DNA of 14,028 bases from JBBKWX01 sp037969175 (GTDB taxonomy: Bacteria; Bacteroidota; Bacteroidia; AKYH767-A; JBBKVM01): contig JBBKWX010000246.1 in NCBI GenBank assembly GCA_037969175.1, forward strand, positions 1 to 14,028, read 5' to 3'. Made by a program: the position numbers and the translations under genes. Positions 7,021 through 13,764 of this stretch are shown one piece after another. The first letter of the stretch is position 1; the number at the start of each line of letters is the position of its first letter. The notes below the pieces were generated by a model. It was not told the origin of the DNA. It was given only the letters and a program-made list of their open reading frames with translations, and did no database searches.

Positions 7021-8895
7021 TTAAATTTTAGTATCAAGTTCTTCAAAAACTGAATTTCGTGAAATGAATTCAGGAACGATCATCTTCATCTTTTTGACCA
7101 TCATATTGTTATCTGCCCGACCCGGCATCTCTGCAAGTTCATTCAGATCTGCAACGATCTTCTCTTTCTCATAGGTTCTAACCTGTGCGATCATGATCTT
7201 GGGATGATGCGTTGGCAATGTATTCTCACTATCATTCAATAGCTCTTCATATAATTTCTCGCCGGGTCTCAGACCTGTGAATACGATCTGAATATCTTTT
7301 CCGGGTTCGAGACCACTCAGCTTGATCATCTTTTCTGCAAGCCCTACGATCTTTACACTTTCTCCCATATCAAATATAAAGATCTCTCCTCCTTTACCCA
7401 AAGCGCCGGCTTCAAGCACCAATTGGCAAGCCTCAGGTATGGTCATGAAATATCGGGTGATCTCAGGATGTGTAACAGTTACCGGTCCTCCTGCATCGAT
7501 CTGTTTTTTGAAGCGAGGGATAACCGAACCATTAGAACCCAATACATTTCCGAAACGTGTAGTGATAAAGCGGGTCGATCCTTCGGCATCCATACATTGG
7601 GCATAGATCTCTGCAATACGTTTGCTGGCACCCATGATATTGGTTGGATTCACTGCTTTATCCGTCGAGATCATTACAAATTTATTGACCAGATGTAGCT
7701 TTGCAAGATCAACCAGGATGCGGGTTCCGGTGATATTATTTTGAATCGCTTCGGCCGGATTCATTTCCATCAAAGGCACATGTTTATATGCGGCAGCATG
7801 GAATACAATTTCCGGTTTGAACAATTCAAATAGCATGTTCATCCTTTTTTCATTGCAAATATCTCCGATAACAATTTCAATTTTTGCTCTCGGAAATTTA
7901 TCCCTGATCTCCATCTCGAGATCGTACAAAGGAGACTCCGCCTGATCAAGCAAGATCAATAATTCGGGATCAAACTTCAAAACCTGTCTCACAATTTCGC
8001 TTCCTATCGATCCCGCAGCACCTGATATAAGTACTCTTTTGTTTGTAAGTTCAAACTTGATCTTTTTAATATCGAGTTTGATCGGAGCACGTTCGAGAAG
8101 ATCTTCGATCCTGATCTTTTTTAATTGAGTTACACTTAGCTCACCATTGATCCAGCTGTTATACGGAGGTACATTTAACACGCTGATATCATTGGCAAGA
8201 CATAATTCAATGATCTCTCTTTTCCTTTCCAGGTCTACATTTTGAACCGATATGATCAAATGTGAAGCATGCTTATTACTGAATAATTTCAGCATGTCTT
8301 TTTTACCTGAATAGATCGTTACACCCTCAAGTTTTTTCTTTGTTTTTTTTGGATCATCATCAATAAAACCAACAACACGGTACGCCATCGCAACATCTCT
8401 GTCGAGACTTCTTTTTGTTATCAATCCGGCTTCACCTGCCCCAAAGATCAAAACATTTGTCCGGCTGCTTCTCGGGCTTCTCATCTCCAGGTATGCAACT
8501 TTCACCATCAAACGAGCGGTGGTCATGATAAAAACAGTCACCAAATAATCGATGATAATTATCCCGAATGGAATTAGATAAATTGAATTGTAATTGAAAT
8601 AAACAAAATTACCAGCTGCAAAAACGATAGATCCAACGCCAATGGTTCCTAAGATCCGCATGGCATCCCGGGTAGATGTGTACCGGATGATCCCTGCATA
8701 TAATCGGAAGATCACAAAACTGATAGCTCTCACACCAAGTACAAATACAAGTACTTGTGGCATGCGATCCACTTCGGGTTGGGGTATACTAAAATTGAAT
8801 CTGAGTTGAAAAGCCAGTATGATAGAAAACAGGCAAATCAGCAGATCAATCAGGAAAATAAGCCAACGGGGAGTATTAAATGCTTTTATGTTCAT
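7021..8895 (-). CDS. Membrane-bound UDP-sugar 4,6-dehydratase, WbpM/PglF/CapD type
   Basis: A 624-aa two-part protein. About four N-terminal membrane helices (roughly 10-30, 46-66, 83-101, 107-128) precede a first Rossmann-like domain with FGAGEAG (151-157) and a C-terminal short-chain dehydrogenase domain with GAAGSIGSE (292-300) binding NAD(P). The catalytic region reads STDKAVNPTNIMGASKR (410-426): Met replaces the usual SDR Tyr, giving the Ser-Met-Lys arrangement known from WbpM-like 4,6-dehydratases. LRPGEKLYEELL (542-553) is also typical. Such enzymes act on UDP-GlcNAc at the inner membrane, the first step to di-N-acetylbacillosamine, QuiNAc or FucNAc for O-antigen, capsule or glycan synthesis. 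It is divergent from a glycosyltransferase, consistent with a surface-polysaccharide role. The exact sugar product cannot be read from sequence. Confidence 0.93.
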   Translation of the reverse strand: MNIKAFNTPRWLIFLIDLLICLFSIILAFQLRFNFSIPQPEVDRMPQVLVFVLGVRAISFVIFRLYAGIIRYTSTRDAMRILGTIGVGSIVFAAGNFVYFNYNSIYLIPFGIIIIDYLVTVFIMTTARLMVKVAYLEMRSPRSSRTNVLIFGAGEAGLITKRSLDRDVAMAYRVVGFIDDDPKKTKKKLEGVTIYSGKKDMLKLFSNKHASHLIISVQNVDLERKREIIELCLANDISVLNVPPYNSWINGELSVTQLKKIRIEDLLERAPIKLDIKKIKFELTNKRVLISGAAGSIGSEIVRQVLKFDPELLILLDQAESPLYDLEMEIRDKFPRAKIEIVIGDICNEKRMNMLFELFKPEIVFHAAAYKHVPLMEMNPAEAIQNNITGTRILVDLAKLHLVNKFVMISTDKAVNPTNIMGASKRIAEIYAQCMDAEGSTRFITTRFGNVLGSNGSVIPRFKKQIDAGGPVTVTHPEITRYFMTIPEACQLVLEAGALGKGGEIFIFDMGESVKIVGLAEKMIKLSGLEPGKDIQIVFTGLRPGEKLYEELLNDSENTLPTHHPKIMIAQVRTYEKEKIVADLNELAEMPGRADNNMMVKKMKMIVPEFISRNSVFEELDTKI

Positions 8896-8908
8896 GACTA
8901 GGGCTTCC

Positions 8909-8916
8909 CAAAGATA
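8909..8916 (-). promoter_or_regulatory. -7 core of the sugar dehydratase promoter
   Basis: Read on the minus strand this is TATCTTTG, an exact TAnnTTTG match, 13 nt before the ATG at 8895. No TTG stands at 19-21 nt spacing, so the -33 half is weak. The 14-bp palindrome at 8939-8952 lies just upstream of where -33 would be. Confidence 0.45.
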
Positions 8917-8938
8917 CTATATTGAATGAACCAATCCA

Positions 8939-8952
8939 GTGCAATATTGCAC
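8939..8952. promoter_or_regulatory. 14-bp perfect palindrome, candidate operator
   Basis: GTGCAATATTGCAC is a perfect dyad in the 102-bp gap between two divergent polysaccharide genes. It contains the TTG (8947-8949) that serves as the -33 element of the glycosyltransferase promoter. A bound dimeric regulator would therefore block that promoter and could also affect the opposite one. The position is suggestive; no regulator gene is in the window. Confidence 0.45.
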
Positions 8953-8976
8953 AAGTCTTTGCTAAAACTATCTTTG
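8947..8976 (+). promoter_or_regulatory. Promoter of the GT4-like glycosyltransferase
   Basis: TTG at 8947-8949, a 19-nt spacer, and TATCTTTG at 8969-8976: both halves and the spacing fit the Bacteroidota housekeeping consensus. It lies 21 nt before the ATG at 8998 and argues against the in-frame upstream ATG at 8926. Confidence 0.65.
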
Positions 8977-8997
8977 TATCTCTATTTGGAAGATACT

Positions 8998-10062
8998 ATG
9001 CATATCCTTTTCCTGGTTCCATATCCTTTAGGTAAAGCACCCAGTCAGCGTTTCAGGTTTGAGCAATATTTTTCTCAATTAGAAAAAGCAGGCCATACCT
9101 GGAAAGTATCTCCTTTTTTGGATGATAAAGCATGGGATATTATTTACAAACCGGGTCATTGGTATTCTAAATTTGCTGCGATCACACGCGGATTCTGGAG
9201 ACGCAAAAAACAAATGCTTACTCTTAAGAAATATGATTTTGTTTTTGTTCATCGTGAAATAGTTCCGATTGGCCCGCCCATTTTTGAATGGTTCATAACC
9301 CGCGTCATGCGAAAGAAAGTGATCTATGATTTTGATGACGCCATTTGGATCCCAAATCATAGTGAACATAATGAATTGATGTATTATCTCCGTCGTTACA
9401 ATAATACAAGGACATTACTTTCCTGGTGCCACAAAGCAAGTTGCGGGAATCAATATTTGGTTGATTATGCTAAACAATATGCAAAAGATGTTGTGTATAA
9501 TCCTACAACAATTGATACTGAATCCTACCATAACCGTGTCACAGAGCACAAGAACGAGAAGTTCATTATCGGTTGGACAGGAACACATTCCACCACTAAA
9601 TACCTGAATGAATTGATTCCTGTATTCAAAGATCTTGCTGTTGGCCATGAGTTTGAGTTCCATGTGATAAGCGACAAGCCTCCTGCATTTAAAATGGAGA
9701 ATTTAAAATTTATACCCTGGACAAAAGGAAATGAAATTGAAGATCTGTTGAAATTTGATGTTGGAATAATGCCGCTTCATGATGATAAATGGTCGCAAGG
9801 AAAATGTGGATTTAAAGCCTTACAATATCTTTCTCTTGGTATTCCTGCTCTGGTTTCTCCTGTAGGTGTAAATACACGGATCGTGGAAGACGGGATCAAT
9901 GGTTTTGTTTGCAATGATCCTCAAACTTGGAAAGCAAAATTGAAGTTGTTAATGGAAGACAAAAAACAATTGAAAGAACTTGCTTCAAATTGTAGGGTCA
10001 GCATTGAAAAAAATTATTCTGTTCATTCAAATAGAGATAATTTCCTCTCATTATTTTCCTGA
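8998..10062 (+). CDS. GT-B glycosyltransferase, GT4-like
   Basis: A 354-aa cytoplasmic protein with no membrane helices. The N-terminus MHILFLVPYPLGKAPSQRFR is the first Rossmann strand and loop of a GT-B fold. The second half has IGWTGTHSTTKYL (191-203), the start of the nucleotide-sugar domain, and QGKCGFKALQYLSLGIPAL (267-285), equivalent to the donor-binding E/KCxFKxLqYlalG region of GT4 enzymes, then VGVNTRIVEDGINGF. It probably transfers a sugar to a lipid-linked or nascent polysaccharide acceptor. It faces the 4,6-dehydratase gene across a shared control region, so both likely serve surface glycan synthesis. Donor and acceptor are unknown. The start at 8998 was chosen because the longer start at 8926 lies upstream of the promoter core. 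Confidence 0.88.
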   Translation: MHILFLVPYPLGKAPSQRFRFEQYFSQLEKAGHTWKVSPFLDDKAWDIIYKPGHWYSKFAAITRGFWRRKKQMLTLKKYDFVFVHREIVPIGPPIFEWFITRVMRKKVIYDFDDAIWIPNHSEHNELMYYLRRYNNTRTLLSWCHKASCGNQYLVDYAKQYAKDVVYNPTTIDTESYHNRVTEHKNEKFIIGWTGTHSTTKYLNELIPVFKDLAVGHEFEFHVISDKPPAFKMENLKFIPWTKGNEIEDLLKFDVGIMPLHDDKWSQGKCGFKALQYLSLGIPALVSPVGVNTRIVEDGINGFVCNDPQTWKAKLKLLMEDKKQLKELASNCRVSIEKNYSVHSNRDNFLSLFS

Positions 10063-10108
10063 ATCACAATACCCGCTTATATAGAGAAAGTATTCGTTTG
10101 ATTTTTGC

Positions 10109-10117
10109 TATTTTTGC
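10109..10117 (+). promoter_or_regulatory. -7 core before gcvT
   Basis: TATTTTTGC matches TAnnTTTGC exactly, 20 nt before the ATG at 10138. No properly spaced -33 TTG is visible. The core makes the in-frame TTG start at 10105 untenable, because it would lie upstream of transcription. Confidence 0.55.
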
Positions 10118-10137
10118 GCCCTATTCAAACGATCCCT

Positions 10138-11220
10138 ATGAAAAAAACTGCCTTGTATGATGTCCATGTAGGACTTGGAGCTAAAATGGTTCCTTTTGCC
10201 GGTTATGATATGCCTTTGCAATATGTTGGAATAACAGCCGAACATGAGAACATACGCAAAAGAGTGGGGGTGTTTGATGTTTCCCATATGGGTGAGTTTA
10301 TCCTGAAAGGATCACATGCGCTGGATCTTATTCAAAAGGTAACAAGTAATGATGCTTCGAAATTAGTTGACGGCAAGGTTCAATATTCTTGTTTTCCGAA
10401 TGATGATGGAGGGATAGTAGATGATCTGCTGGTTTACAGGATAGAGGAGGAAGTTTATATGCTTGTAGTAAATGCAAGTAATATGGAAAAGGACTGGAAC
10501 TGGATCAAATCCAAGGATGAATGGAACGTTGAGATACACGATATTAGCGACAAGACCACATTGCTTGCCGTTCAGGGACCAAAGGCCGTAGAAGCTCTTA
10601 AAAACCTTACAGAGATAGATCTGGCAGGGATGGAATATTACACATTCAGCAAAGGAGTTTTTGCTGGAGTAGCGAATGTATTGGTTTCCGCTACCGGGTA
10701 TACCGGGGCAGGTGGTTTTGAGATCTATTTTGAGAATAAGGATGCAAAACAGATCTGGGATGCAATTTTTGAGGCAGGAGCAGAGTTTGGTATTGCACCG
10801 GCAGGCTTGGGTTGCAGGGATACATTGAGACTTGAAATGGGTTTCTGTTTGTATGGTAATGATATAGATGATACTACTTCACCGCTTGAAGCAGGATTGG
10901 GATGGATCACCAAATTCACGAAGTCGTTTACTAATTCTGATAATTTGAAAACTCAGAAGGAAAATGGAGTAACAAAAAAACTGGTTGGTTTTGAGATGAT
11001 TGACAGAGGGATTCCCCGTCATGATTACGAAATTCAGGATGCCAGTGGTACTTCGATTGGGAAGGTAACCAGTGGTACTCAAGGACCTTCAGTTCAAAAA
11101 GCAATAGGAATGGGCTATGTAGCTACTGAATTTGCTTCTGAAGGTTCAGAAATATATATAGCAATTCGCGATAAAAAGCTGAAGGCTAAAGTTGTTAAGT
11201 TTCCATTCTATAAAGTGTGA
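10138..11220 (+). CDS. gcvT: Glycine cleavage system T-protein (aminomethyltransferase)
   Basis: Transfers the aminomethyl carbon from lipoyl H-protein to tetrahydrofolate, releasing ammonia; cytoplasmic. It is 360 aa, the usual bacterial length. It shows MVPFAGYDMPLQY (17-29), VFDVSHMGE (45-53), DGGIVDDLLVYR (90-101) with the folate-contacting catalytic Asp at D95 or D96, GYTGAGGFEIYFEN (187-200), LGCRDTLRLEMG (224-235) and SPLEAGLGW (248-256), followed by the C-terminal barrel with KVTSGTQGPS. No gcvP or gcvH is adjacent. The E3/L-protein needed by the same cycle is the lpd gene at 1317-2705. It is probably the first gene of a three-gene unit with the ComB homologue (53-bp gap) and the phospholipase/nuclease-like gene. 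No glycine riboswitch fits in the 75-bp upstream gap. Confidence 0.96.
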   Translation: MKKTALYDVHVGLGAKMVPFAGYDMPLQYVGITAEHENIRKRVGVFDVSHMGEFILKGSHALDLIQKVTSNDASKLVDGKVQYSCFPNDDGGIVDDLLVYRIEEEVYMLVVNASNMEKDWNWIKSKDEWNVEIHDISDKTTLLAVQGPKAVEALKNLTEIDLAGMEYYTFSKGVFAGVANVLVSATGYTGAGGFEIYFENKDAKQIWDAIFEAGAEFGIAPAGLGCRDTLRLEMGFCLYGNDIDDTTSPLEAGLGWITKFTKSFTNSDNLKTQKENGVTKKLVGFEMIDRGIPRHDYEIQDASGTSIGKVTSGTQGPSVQKAIGMGYVATEFASEGSEIYIAIRDKKLKAKVVKFPFYKV

Positions 11221-11273
11221 TTGTAAAATTCAAATTATTTTCACATCTTGAACACTCACGAACCTGATCTTAC

Positions 11274-12032
11274 ATGATAAATAACCATACTCCACACAAT
11301 AGAACAATAGAAGTCTGTCTTTCGCCGGCTCTTATTGACCTTTTTGATATTGAACATAGTATAGTTGTAGTGATTGATATTCTAAGAGCCACATCATCCA
11401 TTTGCGTGGGTTTTGAGAATGGTGCTGACCATATCATTCCGGTTAGTACTACAGAAGAAAGTCTTGCTTACCGCGAAAAAGGATATTTGGTAGGAGCAGA
11501 ACGCAATGGTGAAATGCTGGATGGATTTGATCTGGGCAATTCACCTTTCGGGTATATGGGTCCGCATATCAAAGGAGCCAAGATCGCATTGACCACCACA
11601 AATGGAACCAGAGCGATCAATGCTGCCAAGACCGCTAATACGGTTGTCGTTGGTTCTTTCCTAAACCTGAATGCGCTATGTGCATGGTTGAAAGAGCAGG
11701 ATAATAATGTGGTATGTCTGGCATCGGGCTGGAAGAATGCCTTCAATCTGGAAGATACTTTGTTTGCCGGTGCTGTAGTAGATAAACTGATCGAGGAATT
11801 TTCTTATTCTTCAAACTGTGATTCTGCAATTGCAAGTCAGCATTTATATCGACTTGCGAAAGATGATATGTATGGCTTTCTTGAAAACTCAAGTCACCGC
11901 AAACGTTTGGAGAGATTGCATATTGAATCCGATATTGAATTTTGTTTGACACCTAATCAGACCACGGCTATTCCGATTCTTAAAGGTGATTGTCTTTATA
12001 ACCTGAAAGTGCTGGAAAAAGCTAATCTATGA
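11274..12032 (+). CDS. ComB-family phosphatase (2-phosphosulfolactate phosphatase-like)
   Basis: A 252-aa protein resembling ComB, which dephosphorylates (R)-2-phospho-3-sulfolactate in coenzyme M synthesis of methanogens. The family features are IDILRATSSICVGFENGA (35-52), GAERNGEMLDGFDLGNSP (74-91), LTTTNGTRAI (105-114) and a late LAKDD segment. Length is typical. Many bacteria without coenzyme M carry homologues whose substrate is uncertain, and none of the other Com genes is in the window, so the sulfolactate activity is an assumption. Bacteroidota sulfonolipids start from cysteate, which makes sulfonate metabolism an attractive but untested link. The gene ends in an ATGA overlap with the downstream secreted protein, indicating translational coupling. 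Confidence 0.85.
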   Translation: MINNHTPHNRTIEVCLSPALIDLFDIEHSIVVVIDILRATSSICVGFENGADHIIPVSTTEESLAYREKGYLVGAERNGEMLDGFDLGNSPFGYMGPHIKGAKIALTTTNGTRAINAAKTANTVVVGSFLNLNALCAWLKEQDNNVVCLASGWKNAFNLEDTLFAGAVVDKLIEEFSYSSNCDSAIASQHLYRLAKDDMYGFLENSSHRKRLERLHIESDIEFCLTPNQTTAIPILKGDCLYNLKVLEKANL

Positions 12033-13012
12033 AAAGAAATTTATTAAGATTTGCGATCCTTATCGGGATTGTTTTTGCTGTGATCATTCAGGCCGGAGCC
12101 TGGGGTTTTTGGGCTCACAGACAGATCAACAAATTAGCTGTTTTTACTTTGCCTCCTGAGATGTTTGGGTTCTATAAACAGAATATAGAATTCATAACGG
12201 AGAATGCTGTAAACCCTGACAAACGCAGGTATTCCAGTCCGGATGAAGCTCCAAGACATTATATTGATGTGGATCATTATTGTGGTTTACCTTTCGACTG
12301 TATGCCACAGAAATGGGATGATGCAGTTGCAAAATATTCTGAAGATACCTTGCTTGCTTATGGAATCGTTCCATGGCATATACAACGTATGACCTACAGA
12401 TTAGCAGATGCTTTTCGGGATAAGAATATGGATCGTATCTTATATCTGAGTGCGGATCTGGGACATTATATTGCAGATGCTCATGTGCCTTTGCATACTA
12501 CTGAAAATTATAATGGTCAATTTACAAATCAAGTGGGGATCCATGGTTTTTGGGAAAGCAGAATTCCTGAATTGCTGAATGATGATTATGATTATCTGGT
12601 TGGTACAGCAAAGTATATCGAAAACCCATTAGGACAAGCCTGGGAAATCGTAGCAGCCAGTCATGCTGCTCTGGATTCAGTATTGAGTTTTGAGAAAGAA
12701 TTGAGCAAAGAATTTCCTGAAGATCGTAAGTATGCTTTTGAACAAAGAGGCGCCAATACTGTACGTGTTTATTCGGAAGAATTTTCCAAAGCCTACTCAG
12801 CCAAGATGGGGGATATGGTTGAACGCCGTTTACGCGAATCTGTGATCATGGTAGGAAGCTACTGGTACACGGCATGGGTAATGGCAGGACAACCTGACTT
12901 GAATCCGATGAAGCTGAAAGAGATCTCTGAAGAACTCAAAAAACAGGTTGCGGAGGATGATAAAATGTGGAAATCGGGCAAGGCACCAAAAGGCAAGGGG
13001 CACGAGGATTAA
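12029..13012 (+). CDS. Secreted zinc-dependent phospholipase C / S1-P1 nuclease-like protein
   Basis: A 327-aa protein with an N-terminal signal peptide (basic MKRN, hydrophobic 8-20, cleavage motif AGA before W25). Cleavage would make W25 the mature N-terminus, and in this superfamily the N-terminal Trp is itself a zinc ligand. Other ligands line up by spacing: H30 (five after W25, as in P1 nuclease), D80 in RHYIDVDHY, H117 in VPWHI, H146 and D150 in LGHYIADAHVPLH, H156, then H172 and E176 in IHGFWES. The last pair uses Glu, as in Bacillus cereus phospholipase C, where P1 nuclease has Asp. A charged Lys-rich tail (about 300-327) follows. The protein is likely periplasmic or extracellular; phospholipid versus nucleic-acid substrate is undecided. 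Its start overlaps the ComB-like stop by 4 bp. Confidence 0.87.
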   Translation: MKRNLLRFAILIGIVFAVIIQAGAWGFWAHRQINKLAVFTLPPEMFGFYKQNIEFITENAVNPDKRRYSSPDEAPRHYIDVDHYCGLPFDCMPQKWDDAVAKYSEDTLLAYGIVPWHIQRMTYRLADAFRDKNMDRILYLSADLGHYIADAHVPLHTTENYNGQFTNQVGIHGFWESRIPELLNDDYDYLVGTAKYIENPLGQAWEIVAASHAALDSVLSFEKELSKEFPEDRKYAFEQRGANTVRVYSEEFSKAYSAKMGDMVERRLRESVIMVGSYWYTAWVMAGQPDLNPMKLKEISEELKKQVAEDDKMWKSGKAPKGKGHED

Positions 13013-13015
13013 TTC

Positions 13016-13036
13016 AATTACGAATTACTAATTACG
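13016..13036. repeat. Dispersed AATTACGAATT repeat, copy 2
   Basis: Matches 6408-6428 at 19 of 21 positions in the same orientation. Like the first copy, it begins within a few bases of a stop codon, here 4 nt after the phospholipase/nuclease-like gene. Confidence 0.45.
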
Positions 13037-13076
13037 GAAGTTCTGAGCTGATCTGCATTTTTATTCTGATATTTTT

Positions 13077-13114
13077 TTACCACTAAGGTCACAAGTACAC
13101 TTAGTTTCACTAAG
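13077..13114 (+). repeat. Left terminal inverted repeat of the cassette
   Basis: Four units, CACTAAG, CACAAG, CACTTAG and CACTAAG, spaced by 2, 2 and 3 nt, preceded by TTAC. The inner 15 nt (13100-13114) form a perfect hairpin, CTTAGT and ACTAAG around a TTC loop. Confidence 0.75.
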
Positions 13115-13228
13115 ATTATTTTCAATTATTTATGTGATATTATTTTCAGTTTTAAGGAATATTCTTGACTAATTCTTGTATTTATAGTGGTTTCTTGTTT
13201 CTTATATTAGGATAAGTATTAATGTGAT

Positions 13229-13259
13229 TTGGTCCTTAAATCTTATCATTTAGATTTGC
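13229..13259 (+). promoter_or_regulatory. Promoter of the GxxExxY gene
   Basis: TTG at 13229-13231 (within TTTG), a 19-nt spacer, and TAGATTTGC at 13251-13259: the best match to the Bacteroidota consensus in the window. It is inside the cassette, 36 nt before the ATG, so the gene carries its own transcription signal. Confidence 0.7.
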
Positions 13260-13262
13260 TTT

Positions 13263-13280
13263 TCAAGCACGATGGCTTGA
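13263..13280 (+). promoter_or_regulatory. Hairpin in the GxxExxY leader
   Basis: TCAAGC and GCTTGA pair perfectly around ACGATG. Given the promoter at 13229-13259, this would be at or near the first transcribed bases, 15 nt before the start codon, where it could protect the 5' end or hinder ribosome binding. The role is inferred. Confidence 0.35.
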
Positions 13281-13295
13281 TTGAAATAGCAAGAA

Positions 13296-13706
13296 ATGAT
13301 CACAAAAAAGTATGTAAATACAATCGCTTATCAAATTGTCGGATGTGCCATAGAGGTTCATAGCCTGTTAGGCCCCGGATTATTAGAAAGCGTTTATGAA
13401 ATATGTCTAATACAGGAGTTGGAAGAGAAAGACTTTCATGTTAAACGACAAGTTCCTGTCCCCATAATTTACAAAGGAAAAGAATTACCCAAAATTTTAG
13501 TCCTGGATCTTTTAATAAATGATTTGATCATTTTAGAGATAAAAGCAGTCGATATGCTTCAACCAATATTCAATGCTCAACTACTCTCATATTTGTATTT
13601 AACAGGAAAACCGAAAGGTCTATTAATGAATTTTCATGTTGAGAAAATGGTTAATGGTGTAATTCCATTAGTAACAAAGGATTTTGCAAAACTACCGGAA
13701 TCCTAA
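13296..13706 (+). CDS. GxxExxY protein, PD-(D/E)XK nuclease-fold family
   Basis: A 136-aa protein of the GxxExxY family (average about 125 aa). The naming motif is GLLESVY at 28-34 (G28, E31, Y34). The nuclease-like core follows: D71 in LVLDLLI, then E81 and K83 in ILEIKAV, which is the D-(x9)-ExK signature of PD-(D/E)XK enzymes, and Q95 in FNAQLLSYL, also well conserved. All presumed catalytic residues are intact, so it is not an obvious pseudogene. No DNA-binding domain, signal peptide or membrane segment is seen. Function is unknown for the family; the fold suggests a metal-dependent endonuclease. It has its own promoter and is enclosed by inverted repeats, the right one containing its TAA. 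Its A+T-rich composition resembles the surrounding spacer more than the neighbouring genes. Confidence 0.9.
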   Translation: MITKKYVNTIAYQIVGCAIEVHSLLGPGLLESVYEICLIQELEEKDFHVKRQVPVPIIYKGKELPKILVLDLLINDLIILEIKAVDMLQPIFNAQLLSYLYLTGKPKGLLMNFHVEKMVNGVIPLVTKDFAKLPES

Positions 13707-13740
13707 GTGTAACTTAGTGCACTTGTGACCTTAGTGGTAA
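13703..13740 (-). repeat. Right terminal inverted repeat of the cassette
   Basis: The reverse complement matches the left repeat at 34 of 38 positions. The units read CACTAAG, CACAAG, CACTAAG and CACTTAG on the minus strand. Its inner 15 nt (13703-13717) form a perfect hairpin, CTAAGT and ACTTAG around GTA. The TAA stop of the GxxExxY gene (13704-13706) lies in the stem. Confidence 0.75.
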
Positions 13741-13764
13741 TTTTTATTTAAGAAATCTCAATAG

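Larger units (their letters stand above)
13077..13740 (+). mobile_element. Putative GxxExxY cassette bounded by 38-nt inverted repeats
   Basis: A 664-bp unit: left repeat 13077-13114, a 181-nt leader with its own promoter, one nuclease-fold gene (13296-13706), and right repeat 13703-13740. The repeats are inverted and 34 of 38 identical, with the outermost 20 nt identical. TTTTT flanks both outer ends (13072-13076 and 13741-13745), compatible with a 5-bp target duplication but too simple to prove one. The gene reads from left repeat to right repeat and its stop codon lies inside the right repeat, so the boundary of gene and element coincide. No transposase is encoded. GxxExxY proteins are known to be multi-copy in many genomes; treating the repeats plus gene as one mobile unit is my inference. 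Confidence 0.55.

Noticed and set aside
8926..8997. Longer glycosyltransferase start at 8926
   Set aside because: The -33/-7 promoter lies inside this stretch, and MHILFLVPYP at 8998 is the expected first strand of the fold.
10105..10137. TTG start of gcvT at 10105
   Set aside because: It lies upstream of the TATTTTTGC core; the ATG at 10138 gives the normal GcvT N-terminus.
10063..10137. Glycine riboswitch before gcvT
   Set aside because: Only 75 bp are available, with the promoter core inside them, leaving about 20 nt of leader; no aptamer fits.
13077..13740. CRISPR-like array from the repeated CACNAAG units
   Set aside because: Units are 6-7 nt with 2-3 nt spacers and occur as one inverted pair; this is not repeat-spacer architecture and there are no cas genes.
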